Assembly (NCBI GenBank): GCA_018296165.2
Contig: JACKQL020000101.1
Span: forward strand, 106,231 to 170,230
Length of the DNA: 64,000 bases
Direction: 5' to 3'
From: Termitomyces sp. T153
Lineage: Eukaryota; Basidiomycota; Agaricomycetes; Agaricales; Lyophyllaceae
Made by a program: the position numbers and the translations under genes. Shown one piece after another: positions 32,841 through 44,799 of this stretch. A model generated the notes under the pieces. It was not told the DNA's origin, did not search any database, and saw only the letters and a list, made by a program, of their open reading frames with translations. Position 1 is the stretch's first letter. Each line of letters starts with the position of its first letter.

Positions 32841-35800
32841 TATTTGTGAACATTAGTGGTAATCTATCATGCAAGAAACTTGATAACTGTTACATGTTGA
32901 TATAATATTGCTCATAATCAACATTTTCTTCTTCTGGCTTCCATGCCATAGATTGACCCAACAGTTCATCAGTAGTATTTTCTGAAAATCTTGAAATAAG
33001 ATCAACTGCACACAGAACATTGGCAGGATCAACAAATGCAAAAGCATCATCATCCTCCATAAATCCAACTTGATATATGCACTTTTCAATAGGGCCTGAT
33101 TTAGCATCATAGTCCAGCAGCCCATAACAATAACCCCAGAGAAATTCCAATTGCTCAAATGGTCCTCCATATCCCAAAATTTGCACCATAGCATGGAACA
33201 TCTTCACAATATGGAAATATCAGTAGGAATGGAATCTGTGTCCTCATCTGCAAGAACCATAACATCACACTGTTGATGTGGATTGATTGTGTCTTGATCA
33301 CATTGAGGGTCATATGTAGTGTAGTTAATATACAAAGTTTTGTGCTCATAGATGATTGAATCTTTAATAATAAGATTTCCACAATGTTCATCTGTGATTT
33401 CAACATCTTCAAAGGAGATGTGTCAAGAAATGATCAATGAGTTTGAGCATGAAGTTCTGATTTATCATTTCAATATCTTAGCTACAAACTAGTGACACTC
33501 GAACATACTGTTATAGTGGGGTCATTTTTATGCTTCTTACACCATTTCAGAAGATTGATAGATGATTTTCCAGTCTTCAAAATGTAATGATGTTGTTCTG
33601 AGTTAGTTAGTGGTCAAGTTCCCTCTTCAACAATATCCTTCATAGCACAAGATCTGGCATTTTGCACACTCATGTAAAGCAATTTGTTTCTCAAACTAAT
33701 TCTTATTAGTTCATGCATAAAATGCCTTGACTTGTTTATATTCCACTTCACCCTTGACAAATTATTCAATCAGATTTTAAACAAATTATCATGCCAACTT
33801 ACAATTTCAGTGGGATAGGAATCTGTAGTACCAAAGCATTGAATTGCTTCAGCATAATCAACCATTGAATGAGGGGCACAATAGCTCAGCTGGTACCATC
33901 ATGTCCTTAGAGATGTTTCTATCTTCCCAAGTGGGACCATAGAGTTGTTAGTTCAATTCTCATGTGTAATGCAGCCTTTGGCAGAAAACACTCTAGACAC
34001 TGCACCTGGCTTATTCAATGCTGCCAGAAGCCACCACTTGCACATGATTGACTAGGGAGACTTTGTTGTGCAGGCCACTTTAGAACATACCAATCAACAC
34101 ATGACACAATGAGGTTTGGTGACTACCATGCTTATGTCCAATTAGAAAAAGAGAGAGTTCCTCAGTGTGACAGATTTAGGAGAGGGTCTGGACTAAGTGC
34201 TGGGAAGGAATCTCACTGACTAAGCATGTCATGGCATGGGTAGGCATGATGATAAGGTTCAATATAGTATGGAATAGCTGCCAAAGTACTGTGTGGCTCA
34301 TTGATCACTTTTGATCTCTAAAAGGGTGGGCTAATTAGCTTGACTGGGCTGACTCATTGCTGGATTACCAGATTTTGTACTCCAAAAATAGCATTTGAGC
34401 ATGAGGAAGGGTGGAGTCATGACTGCCCTTGGTTGAGGGTTGACTAGAGGAAGGCATGAGCTGTGCCAATCAGGCTACTAAGTCCTACACTAATTGATTC
34501 CAATTAAGCCTTGTTGAGTGTAGCTGAGTTTAGATATTGGGAAGGCACATTAGCAGCAGATGGGGAGGGACTTTATGGTGGGAAGTAGTATGAACTCTGA
34601 CAGGATCAAATTGTAGTAAAATGGCTATGAGGTGTAACTGGCACACTTGAAAAGGTTTCAGGCTAGAGTACCTATTGGATGTGTCCATAATTACCACCCC
34701 CTTCAAACTGCAGGACCTAGGACACTATGTTCATATGTAAAATAGATCTTAAAGTAAATAAAATGAGCCATTCATTCATTCAACCATTGAATGGATTTTG
34801 GGAGTATCAAGTGTAAAGGATCTTAGTTGATTTGATAGTACAATAAGCTCAGATCCTTTGATTTTACTTGATTTCTTTGCACTAATACCTGCTTTTCTAC
34901 ATGCATCTCCTTTGATGTTTCATGTGTTTCAAATTCAGGACAGACTTCTTTAGCAAAACTGCAAAACTGTTTAGTTTTCAGATGTTTGACCATAAAATAT
35001 CTCAAGAGACCAGTCCATGTGCAGCTGCATTTTAGCTGAAGCATGCCATAATCCCATAGCAAACAAAAGATTTTGAACTTTCTTGTCAATTCTGCAGCTA
35101 GTTTGCCAAAAGAGTCCTTCAAAACATGGAGCAGCATTCTTATTAGAAGAGTTTTATATAGATACTAAAGATCACATAATGACATACATGCAATCAATCT
35201 TCAAAATCATGAGCAGCAAAGCTCTGCATTTCAGAAACTTTGTTATGAAACCTTTGTATAGTTAATTGTCCAAAAGGTGCTATTTTATGATAGCTAGTAT
35301 AAAATTTAGAATCAGATTGTAATGAGCAGACTTCTTACTGCAGATCCAATTCAGCAACAGAATTAAAACCATATGTGTGCAACATCCAAATAAGATGTGT
35401 AAAAACTTGCTTCCAGACACCAAGTTCAAACTCATGCATGAGATCAGGAACAAAGAAATCAAAGTAATTTTCTTTATTTGGCAAAAGCAGCTGTGAGGAT
35501 GCATTCTGAGCAGATATAGTATGTATCATTGATATATAACTTGGAAGATTCCTCACCTCAATTGGCACAAATGATTCACCAAGAATATTATCAATTGCTT
35601 TCCCTGTTGCAGCATATCCTTTTTTGAAAATATATCTTCTTGCTTTCTGAATTTGACCTTTATGTGCTTCAATATCTGCTCAACAATTTTTTGACCAAAT
35701 AATATCATGAAGCTTTGTGCCAACACACATGACTTGAGATAAAATTTGGCACACTGCACAGAAGTAAGATCCCAACTGCTTGATATCAGCCAGCAGTGCT

Positions 35801-36258
35801 CTTGGAAAATATTAATTTACAAATTGAAAGCAGAAACAAGTCTAATACAACATACCTTTCAGGATAATCTGCAGAATAGCAAAAGAAATGAGGATCAAGT
35901 CTTCAATGAATACCATCACCACACATCAAAACAATACCATGCTTGTAGACATATTTGAATTCATCTGTGAGAAGAATTTTCCAAGCTGAATGCATCAACT
36001 CTCTTTTGAGATGTGTCACAATAGACTTGGGTGCAGTAGTGTTAAACAGCTCCTTGTAACAATCTTGAATCAAGTCAGGAAGCTAAAGAGTCAAAAACAA
36101 TGAGGAATGGTCAAATATCAAAAATCACAACATACTGATGGAAAGTATGCAAGATGATTGGCAGAAAAACTGTTCACAGTACCCCAAATATACTTGGAAA
36201 GCAACCAAACCACATGTACAGTGGCCAAATAGATGCAGTGCCAAAATTTGCAAGATGT
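32841..36258 (-). pseudogene. Decayed class II transposon-type large ORF
   Basis: Broken minus-strand frames appear in collinear order. At 36258-36118 is KYIWGTVNSFSANHLAYFPS. At 35568-35335 is NYFDFFVPDLMHEFELGVWK. At 35137-34823 is VCPEFETHETSKEM. At 33207-32890 is VGFMEDDDAFAFVDPANVLC. This resembles the large uncharacterised ORFs that accompany cut-and-paste transposons in agaricomycetes; I will not name the superfamily. No terminal inverted repeats were identified. It is interrupted by retroposon copy A (33872-34779). A second, plus-strand fragment of the same ORF lies in the palindrome at 36633-37009 and resumes at 62992. Confidence 0.6.
33872..34779 (+). mobile_element. tRNA-headed SINE-like retroposon, copy A
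   Basis: The 908-bp insert is flanked by the 14-bp direct repeat tcaaccattgaatg (33858-33871 and 34780-34793). Its 5' end looks like a tRNA gene: an A-box tagctcagctgg at 33882-33893 and a B-box-like gttcaattct at 33951-33960, a spacing that suits a tRNA with a long variable arm or intron. The 3' end is a tetranucleotide tail (cattcattcattc). This combination (RNA polymerase III head, simple tail, long target duplication) defines a SINE mobilised by a LINE. The body is longer than typical SINEs. Confidence 0.75.
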
Positions 36259-36618
36259 TGATAAAACCCTACTCTTGCTAAGCACTGATTTCAGTTTTTT
36301 CTTATGTCTTTGGTGGCTTTCAGATTTCCCAGTTTCTATGTGATGCAATGGTCACATGACTTTGTCACATGTGGTCTAGACCCTCAGCCCATCAGATGAC
36401 TTTCCCTTTCTGAAGCCTAGCAACCTCCAGCAACCTCCTAGCAAGGTCACCAATCATATTTCTTTTGTTGGTATTATTGACACAGTTTTTTGATTTCTTA
36501 ATTTAGTTTTATTTTCTTACCGCATAAAACCCTAGCAACTGACTATTGTTCCAGGTGTTGGTTTTGACTACAATTTGGGTTATTGACTTTTACCATACTA
36601 TTCCTCCTGACTTGCCTA
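36259..36618 (+). repeat. Truncated S-family LTR
   Basis: It begins tgataaaaccctactc and matches, in opposite orientation, the first about 360 bp of the LTR at 19598-20546. It is cut where the large palindrome begins. Confidence 0.65.
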
Positions 36619-37541
36619 GGTTGCTAGCAACCTATCAATTACACCCTCATATGTCAATCAAATCCACACTGACAGTTTGATGTGATGGTTCTTGCATAGG
36701 AAGATGATTGCAGATTTCATCCATATTGGTATTTCCATATTGTGAAAATATTCCATGCAATGGTGCAAATTTTGGGAAGTGGAGAACAATTTCAGTGACT
36801 AGAGTTTCTTTGGGGTCATTGTTATGGGCTTGATTATAATGCTAAATTAGGCCCTGCTGAAAAGTGTATGTATCAAGTTGGCTTTATGGAGGATGATAAT
36901 GCTTTTGCATTTGTTGATCCAGCCAGTGTCCTGCATGCAGTTCATATCATTCCAAAATTTGCAGGAAATACCACTGATTAGCTATTGGGTCAATCTATGG
37001 CACAAAAGCTGTTAGAGGACTTTCATTTCTGACCTCAGCAACTTGTTCCAGCACCTCCACAGCTTGTTTGACATCTCCAGGGTTCTTTCTAAACAAGCTG
37101 TGGAGGTGCTGGAACAAGTTGCTGAGGTCAGAAATGAAAGTCCTCTAACAGCTTTTGTGCCATAGATTGACCCAATAGCTAATCAGTGGTATTTCCTGCA
37201 AATTTTGGAATGATATGAACTGCATGCAGGACACTGGCTGGATCAACAAATGCAAAAGCATTATCATCCTCCATAAAGCCAACTTGATACATACACTTTT
37301 CAGCAGGGCCTAATTTAGCATTATAATCAAGCCCATAACAATGACCCCAAAGAAACTCTAGTCACTGAAATTGTTCTCCACTTCCCAAAATTTGCACCAT
37401 TGCATGGAATATTTTCACAATATGGAAATACCAATATGGATGAAATCTGCAATCATCTTCCTATGCAAGAACCATCACATCAAACTGTCAGTGTGGATTT
37501 GATTGACATATGAGGGTGTAATTGATAGGTTGCTAGCAACC
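36619..37541. repeat. Large inverted repeat: 451-bp arms, 21-bp spacer
   Basis: Arm 1 is 36619-37069, the spacer 37070-37090 and arm 2 37091-37541. Reading arm 2 in reverse complement against arm 1, I found no mismatch or indel. Each arm contains the 14-bp palindrome ggttgctagcaacc at its outer end, a transposon-ORF fragment (EDDNAFAFVDPASVL) and the first 60 bp of the element-1 LTR. The spacer is a near copy (one change) of LTR bases 61-81, and the LTR resumes at base 61 after arm 2 (37546). This is a fold-back duplication inside the 5' LTR of element 1. Confidence 0.9.
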
Positions 37542-37856
37542 TTTTGACATCTCCAGGGCTCTTTCTAGAACCCTGGAGATCTCCAGAGAACTGTGAGGTT
37601 CTCCATATTACCTCAGCAATCATTGCCCTAGGGTTAGGAGTAGCTCTAGTCATCTATACAGTAGTTTCCACACCTCTGCCACCTGCTGATGCACTGCACC
37701 AAGCAGTGGGGATCCTTAGACTTGTTCTCTTTGGATTTCTCTCTGCTAGGTGATTAGTTACTGATTGTATTGTTGTCCACTCTGCTAATATACTTTGGAT
37801 TCCCCTCTGCTAGCTGCGTGACTCTGATCTGCTGCTCTGGAGGTTGCCCTTACAGC

Positions 37857-37867
37857 AGAACAAGTCT
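37857..37867 (+). promoter_or_regulatory. Self-complementary primer-binding site of element 1
   Basis: The 11-mer agaacaagtct starts two bases after the 5' LTR. Its exact reverse complement, agacttgttct, occurs inside both LTRs (37718-37728 and 62850-62860). This is the arrangement of self-priming Tf1/sushi elements. Confidence 0.6.
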
Positions 37868-38059
37868 CCTAAAACTGGTCTAGAAATCCCTCACAGCTAC
37901 AAGAAACCTCTGAGCTGCTACCCATCACCTCCCCACCAGGATTCAGCACCACAGAGTTCAATGTCTTAGCCTGCTAACCCAGACACACCCTCAGAGGCCC
38001 TGGCTCCACAGGACAAAGCCTGGACTCATCTGTTACACTTAGAAATCCAGGTACAATTA

Positions 38060-38770
38060 ATGCAATCATCTCTTACCCACCATACTACCAAACTCTCCAC
38101 CCTCCATCAGATAACAGATCTTATCTCCCAATTACTCCAGGCATTGCTCAAATGCCTGAATTCTAATTCTGCCTCTTCCACAGCTGCAGAACTAGCCCTG
38201 CCTGCATCTGCACCTATCTCTATAGCTCCAGTGACCTTCTGGCCATGGATTCCACATTCCACACTACTAGATGCATATAATAGCACTCACTCCAGCAGGG
38301 AGCAATTTCTGCAGTCCTGCCTCACTTATATCCACCTCAGCAGAGATGCCTTCAACTCCAATGCATTGAAAATAGCCTGAGTGCTGTCATATATGAAACT
38401 CAATATGCTTCTACCTATGCACTGTGAGTCTTCCATTGCCCTGAAGGTGTTGGAAGCTTTCTGGACTGGGCCACCTTTGAAAAGGACTTCCACATGGAGT
38501 TTTTCCTGTTAGACCCTGCCAAGATAGTGACCTTGATGCTGCATGATAGGAAGCAGTATGGACAAGGAAAGTGTATGCTAGATGAGTATATTGACTTGTT
38601 CTGGGCCCTGGTCAAACAGGCCACCTACTCCAATGGCCTCCAACTATGCCTTACTTTCCAGGATGGCTTGCACCCTGCACTGATAAAACACATTGACAAT
38701 CTGGCAAAGAGTAGCTCCAACAATGAAAAGATTGCATTGTGGTATGAGGTGGCCCAGGACCAATAGCAAC
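38060..38770 (+). pseudogene. gag of Ty3 element 1
   Basis: Frames 38060-38380 (SLTHHTTKLSTLHQITDLIS, then EQFLQSCLTYIHLSRDAFNS) and 38494-38766 (YGQGKCMLDEYIDLFWALVK, TFQDGLHPALIKHIDNLA) are successive parts of a Ty3 gag, separated by stops and a frame change. The zinc-knuckle region downstream (about 38940) is too damaged to read cleanly. Confidence 0.75.
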
Positions 38771-39410
38771 TCATGGAGATCTGGAGGGAGCTCTGCTGCC
38801 CCCATTCTATGCTATGCCCTGCTCCAATCAACAATTTCCACCACCCCACACCTGCTCACCCAAGGCCAGCCCTTACTCTGACCATCTCCATAGCATGCCC
38901 CCTGCCACTGGGGATCCTCATGGATGTGAATGCCACCTGGCAGCTCTGTGCTTCCCTGCCATTGTGCTGGAGATGCTAAAAGCTGGGGCACTTTGCATGG
39001 CACTGCCCCCTGGGCTTAAAGGTATGTTACCTTTTCATGGTGGAGCAGGAGGAACTCCTCCTGCAGCTGTTGGCTGCAAAGAATGCTGCTGGAGCTCTGT
39101 TACTAGATGAGCCAGAGTCAATCCTGGAGGAGATCAGCATATGTGCCTCACCTCTGGAGCTGGAGGGGAATTTTTAGTTGAGTGACAGATGAGGTGTATG
39201 CCTCCATTGCTGGGTGCTAACAGGTTCTTGTGTCTGTCGATAGAAAATGAAACTGCCTTTTCTGACACCCTTCATTCTAAGACAGAAGAATCTCAATGCT
39301 TCCCTCCAGACATATAGATACCAGCTCTGGAGCCCCTGCCAAGCTCCCTGACACCTCCAAAGGTCCATCAGCACAGTCCTGCTTGGGTGCATTGGATGCT
39401 CCAATAGTAC

Positions 39411-39806
39411 ATGATGGCCTCCAGCCCATTCACTAACTCCCTGCATCTTGATGTGGAGATTGAGATGACAGACACTCAGCAAACCCATAGAGTCACAGCT
39501 CTTCTAGACAGTGGAGCAATGGGACTGTTCCTGGACTCAAAATTCATCAAATGCCACAGCCTGACCATGCAGCCACTCCCCAAGCCCATTCCTGTCTACA
39601 ATATCAACAGAACACCTAACAAAGCAGGTGCCATCAACTCCATGGTTGACCTGGTCCTTCATTATCAGAATCACATAGAGTGCACCATATTTGCTGTCAC
39701 CAGCTTAGAAAGGCAGGACATGATTCTTGGTTTCACATGGCTCCATGAGCACAACTCCAAGATCAATTGGACCAAAGGAGAGGTAACCATGAGCAGGTGC
39801 TCCTAG
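39411..39806 (+). pseudogene. Retropepsin (PR) domain of element 1
   Basis: This 131-codon open frame holds the aspartic protease motif ALLDSGAMGLFLDSKF and the later RQDMILGFTWLHEHN. It has the typical Ty3 PR fold length. Flanking stops disconnect it from gag and RT. Confidence 0.8.
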
Positions 39807-40193
39807 AAGTGCTCCACCTGTGCTGTAGAGGACAGAGTGGAGCGCCAGACCTGAGTTTAGGAGCACATAGCCATTTATGCATATCATGCCAGCCCTCTCC
39901 CCTCTGCAGATCTAGACTTCCTGGACCCCCTGCCTCTGGTGCTCCCTCATAGAGAGGCCCTCTACAAGGATGACCAGAGCAACAGCAAAGCCCCAGCGGA
40001 GGAGCATAGAGGGGAGTTTGGTAGCATATGCAAGCCAGAGTTCCTAGACAAAGTGGTAGAAGTGGGGGATCAAATCTATGCTACTACTATACACCTGCTG
40101 CCCTTTATCACAGAGATCTGGGCTAGCCAGACCATGTCCCAATGACTGGCCCAGGCATTCACTGCTAATGCCATATCCTGAGAATTCTGAGAT

Positions 40194-40976
40194 GTGGCAC
40201 TCCCCTACCTTTATGCATTTGCAAATGTGTTGTCCAAAGCCTCATTCGACTCACTTCTGGAGTGCAAGAGGTGGGACCACACCATTGAACTGCTGCCAGA
40301 CTTCACACCCTCCAGCTGTAAGGTCTACTTGCTTGCACTCAGAGAGCAGGATGAGCTCAATGCATTCCTGCAGGAGAACCTAGACTCCAGTTGTATCCAC
40401 CCATCTAAGTCTCTAATGGCTTCTCCAGTCTTTTTCATTAAGAAGAAGAATGGTTCACTCTGACTGGTCTAGGACTACTGGGTACTCAATGCCATGACAG
40501 TGAAGAACCATTACCCTCTCCCTCATCTCCGTGCAATACTTCACTAAACTGGACATCTAGTGGGGTTACAACAATATGTGCATTCAGGAAGGAAATGAGT
40601 GGAAGGCCACCTTCCAGACTAACCAGGGATTGTTCAAGCTGCTTGTTATATTTTTTGGACTCACCAACAGCCCCACCACCTTCCAGACTATAATGAACAA
40701 CATCTTCCAGAAACTCATAGCAGAGGGCATAGTGTGTGTGTACCTGGATAACATTCTCATCTATACCAAAATGCTGGAGGAACATCATCAGATCACTCAC
40801 CTTGTCCTGGAATGTTTCTGCTAGCACCAGCTCTACCTCAAGCTGGAAAAGTGCAAGTTTGAACAAACCTAAATTGAGTACCTTAGCCTGATCATCTTGC
40901 ACAGAGCTGCAAAGATGGACCTGGTGAAGGTAGCAGGTGTAGTGGAGTGGCTAGAGCCCAAGAACAAGAAGAAGGT
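40194..40976 (+). pseudogene. Reverse transcriptase of element 1 (5' part)
   Basis: Frames 40194-40463 (KVYLLALREQDELNAFLQEN, FFIKKKNGSL) and 40576-40824 (FFGLTNSPTTFQTIMNNIFQ, then VYLDNILIYTKM) carry RT motifs; the catalytic YxDD box reads YLDN, a defect. Stops such as TGA for CGA and TAG for CAG lie between them. The ORF is cut at 40976 by a solo LTR. Confidence 0.8.
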
Positions 40977-42071
40977 TGATGAGCCCCAGTTATTGCTGAG
41001 CACTATTTTTTTGGCATTTTGGACTTAGTGGCAGCTGGCTACCTTGAATCTGACACAAGTCACAACACTCAGCACACAAGACTTTAGTGACCGCAAGACT
41101 TACCAATCACAAGAAACATCACGGGGAGTCTGGAACTTGGGCCTAAATCATCAAGGCCTAGACCCTCCCTAGTGATGATTAATAGCGACCCCAGCAACTC
41201 TAGCGACAAAACGGTGTTTTCTTACTATATATGGACAAATTATCAGACATGTACCTTTTTACTATCATTTCTTTTGCCAAGCTTACCAACATACTTGAAC
41301 AGTGTCTATGCTTCAGGTATTGACATCAGACTTGTTACTTTTTGGTTTCATTTGCAATTAGGTGCCGCCAAAACTTCACCTATGATTTTTCACTTAGTTA
41401 CAGACTGATGCCTCGTATGCAGCCTAAACACAGTGACAGATGCTGTCGCTAGTGGTGCCTATTTGTTTACTTTCCCATACTATACTTTGAAACGTATAAA
41501 TACTGACTGTACATAGACACTAGACAGACAAGAACAATCAAAGAACTGCTATCTTTGAGCCTACCAGCAAGAGATTTCACTTTGCCTCTTTCGCTCTTTT
41601 TATCACCTTTGACCCAGGCTTAGCAATAAGCCTCCTTGACTTTGACCTTGACTTAGTGGGGTGCCAACTGCAGGTGCCTATTTTAGTTAATCCGACTTAA
41701 CAACGCTAGCAACTATGGCTAGCAACCAGTTTATGTTTGTCCCTTAATTGTAGTCTTCCTGTTGCTGCCTTTCCCTGTCTCTACCCCAGTCCTTCACCCT
41801 CCACTACCTCAGTTAGAAGGGCGTTTTGTCTTAGCAACGTTACTGGTCTTTACCTCTTTTTCTTTCCTGATTGTCATTAGCAACTTCTGCTAGCAATAGC
41901 AACTCCTATTGACTTCACTCCACAACGTAACTCTCGCTCTAGTTCTCTGGGACGGTTACTGACTCGCCCTCGACTATTAACTTCCTACTGCCAGCTACCC
42001 TATCTAGTGACTAGTGTTAGGTCCTCTTTTTAGATTTCCTGCACGGCACTAGGCGGCATAGGAGCACATCA
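40977..42071 (+). repeat. Solo LTR of the S family in element 1 pol
   Basis: The 1095-bp insert reads TGATGAGCCCCAG to GAGCACATCA and is flanked by the 4-bp duplication AGGT (40973-40976 and 42072-42075). Removing it restores AAGAAGGTGCAGGCATTTCT, the usual KKVQAFLGF junction of Ty3 pol. It contains a TATA-like tataaatactgac. Confidence 0.9.
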
Positions 42072-42073
42072 AG

Positions 42074-42668
42074 GTGCAGGCATTTCTTGGTTTCACAAAC
42101 TTCTACCAGAGATTTATCCAGGACTTCTTGCACTATGCTCATCTACTATTTGACTTCATGGAAAAGGATGTTATGTGGAGTTGGGGACCCCCAGAGCAAA
42201 TGGCTTCCAACACTCTCAAGTGTGCTGTGACCTCCAGACCCATCCTCCTCTTTCCAAATGACAACTCTCCTTTCCAGGTAGAGGTCAACAGCTCTGACTT
42301 TGCCACTGGAGCTGTGCTCTAATAGCAATCCCCAGAGAATAGGAAGTAGCATTTGGTGGCCTTTTACTCCAAGAGCCCCAAGAGCCTGAATGTGGTGGAG
42401 TGGAACTACAAGATCCATGACAAAGAGATGCTGGCCATCATCCAGTCATTCAAGGAGTGGCGGCACTTTCTAGAAGGTGCATGGCACAAGTTTGAGGTCT
42501 AGACAGATCACAAGAACCTCAAATATTTCTGGACAGCCAAGAAGCTCAATTGCTGACAGGCCCAGTGGTCCCTCTACCTCACCAACTTTGACTTCTCTTT
42601 GCACTACAAGCCCAGCTAGAGCATGGGAAAACCAGATGCCCTGTTCTGGAAGGCAGACTACAGCATGA
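42074..42668 (+). pseudogene. RNase H region of element 1 pol
   Basis: It begins MQAFLGFTNFYQRFIQDFLH and continues with FQVEVNSSDFATGAVL (RNase H core). After stops it resumes with readable fragments of the later RNase H region (the frame at 42477-42668 is out of register). It stops at 42675, where element 2 is inserted; the rest of pol is 18 kb away at 60958. Confidence 0.75.
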
Positions 42669-43116
42669 GAGAAGGTGTAAGGGTGACCTTTGGAGGCTGT
42701 GGCTCAATCATACAGCTGGCAAAGGGAAATTCAAAGTCTATTCAGTACTGTACAGTGTCTACTGAGATAACTACTCATCTGGCAAAGGGAAATCCAAAGA
42801 GAACAAGTCTGGAGATTCCTTAGGCCAGGTGTGATGCTTTAGAGGCTTCAGAAGCATGAGAAACAACTGTACAGTATGACAGAGAAAAAAGACACAAGTG
42901 ATGTGTCAGCAATTGGTCAGCAGTTATATAAGCCAGTGGCAGTGTCAAAAGGGCCACACTTGTCTGAATTATTGACAGAGAACCAGTGCAGCTTGAGGGC
43001 TAAAACCAAGACCAATAAATAGGGAAAAGGAAGGAGAATCAAGAAAAACTATAATGGAGCAAATCTGACAAGAACTGGAGAAGGAGAAGGGGAAACAAGT
43101 GAGATGTCCCCTGACA

Positions 43117-43131
43117 TCACTCCCCCTCTAG
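43117..43131 (-). promoter_or_regulatory. Polypurine tract of element 2
   Basis: The minus strand reads tagagggggagtga immediately before the 3' LTR start TGTCAGGGG, the plus-strand primer position of an LTR retrotransposon. Confidence 0.75.
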
Positions 43132-43205
43132 GATGCGGCACCTCAATGCACTGGGTAGAAGAAGTCACAAATTGCCTGGTCAGCTAGTGAAATAGGATAG
43201 ATGCC

Positions 43206-43472
43206 TCAAATAGCTTTTGGGGCATTGGGATGCCTATGGTAGAAGTCCTGGACCAAGCCTGATGCATGAACATTGGCCTGTGGTTCCCAAGAGATATCCT
43301 TAATACTATATCCCTTCCATTTCACCTTGAACTGCAACTTCCCTTGGAATACCCTGCTGTTCAAGATTTCCTCCACCTCATACTCCTTATTATTGACCAG
43401 GACTAGTGGTGAGGGTGGCTTAGGGCAATGGCCCAGGATTGGATCCTCTGGAGCTAGAAACAACCTGACCAC
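43206..43472 (-). pseudogene. Integrase C-terminal chromodomain of element 2
   Basis: An open frame contains EYEVEEILNSRVFQGKLQ and FKVKWKGYSIKDISWEP, a clear chromodomain with the WKGY..SWEP aromatic signature. In chromoviruses this domain directs integration toward histone-marked heterochromatin. Confidence 0.88.
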
Positions 43473-43499
43473 ATTGAAGACCAGATGCAGTTGGTGGAG

Positions 43500-44650
43500 G
43501 CCTGCTGGGAGTTTAAGTCAGTATGCCAAAGGCCCTACCTTCTTCTCCACTGTGAAAGAGCCCAGATGACAATGTGATGGCTTCAGGGATGGCTGTGTTG
43601 TCTTAATTTCCAAGCTATCCAAGTACACACAGTCCCTAGGCTTGTAAACTAGGGCAGGTGTCCATCTGTGATCATAGTACTATGCCATGTCTTCCTTGAC
43701 CTTCACCAATGTAGCTTTTGCCTCCTCCTGTGCCCTCCTCATCTGATTCACAAACTCATTGACAGAGTCATTCTCTGAGGGGTGTGCCTGAGGTTTAAAT
43801 CCCATGCAAGGGTGCCTACCAGTGTCCAGGAAGAACAGAGTCATCTGCATGGAAGAGTGAACATGGTTGTTGTATTGGAATTCTGCATCTAGCAGCAGCT
43901 TATCCCAGTTATCCTGCCTCTCATTATAAAACAGGTAGAGATACTATTCCAGTTCCTGTTTAACACATTCTGTCTGCCCATCTGACTGAGGATGATAGGC
44001 TGTGGTAGTATGGAGCTTTACACCTAGCAGGCAATACAGTTCTCAAGTGAATTCTGCCATAAACTGAGGGCCTTAGTCTGAAACATACCCATCTAACAGA
44101 CCATGGAGTTTCCAGACATTCTTCTGGTACAGGCTAGCCACTTCCAAGGCAGAGCATGTGGTGTGAGTAGGTATGAAGTGAGCCCATTTGCCATAGAGGT
44201 CCACCACTACCATAATAGCATTGTACCCATGAGCATCTGGGAGTTCCACAATGAAATCCACTGATGCACCACTCCAGCAAGCAGCTGGAATAGGAAGTGG
44301 GTGGAGCTGGCCCATGGGTGCTTGGCAGCGAGGTTTGGTGTGGAGACAGAGGTTGCAGATGCTAGTGTAGGTGCCTACATATCAGGGAGATCTGTGGCTA
44401 CCAATAGTTCCAGGATACTAGCTCTAATGTCTTCCACCTTCCAGGATGTCCAGCCACCCAAGAGTCATGGTGTTGTTCTACAATGTGCTGGTGAAGTTCT
44501 GGAATGTTAGGCACATAAATGCATCCTCTGAAGATCAGCAGCCCATCCTAAAGACCCCACTCATCAGCATGCACTGACTTGACTCCACTTGCCCATCAAG
44601 CTTGTAAGGCCTGTGCAGCCTGAGCAACTGCATCCTCCTGTGCACCCTCT
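43500..44650 (-). pseudogene. Integrase of element 2
   Basis: The frame 44315-44073 reads ASVDFIVELPDAHGYNAIMV and then WAHFIPTHTTCSALEVASLY, the integrase core before the second catalytic Asp. Other pieces lie to the left with stops. The HHCC region upstream is hard to read. Confidence 0.7.
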
Positions 44651-44799
44651 TGGTTCCCTCATCAAATGTCCCTAAGGATGTTTGCCTCATCTCCTTGAGC
44701 TATAGTCCCTTCTAGCACATGGATGGCAAAGAGCTCTGGCTTGAGGAGGACAATGTTATCATTATCTCCTGCTCTAGTGCTATAGTCAGCCTGCCTGGA

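Noticed and set aside
33872..33965. Possible functional tRNA gene
   Set aside because: A- and B-boxes are present but the arms do not obviously fold, and the sequence is the head of a retroposon flanked by target duplications.
36633..37009. Intact coding gene in the palindrome arm
   Set aside because: Readable pieces match the decayed transposon ORF at 32.9 kb and contain stops; it is a fragment.
43273..43569. 98-codon plus-strand ORF
   Set aside because: Shadow of the element 2 chromodomain on the minus strand.
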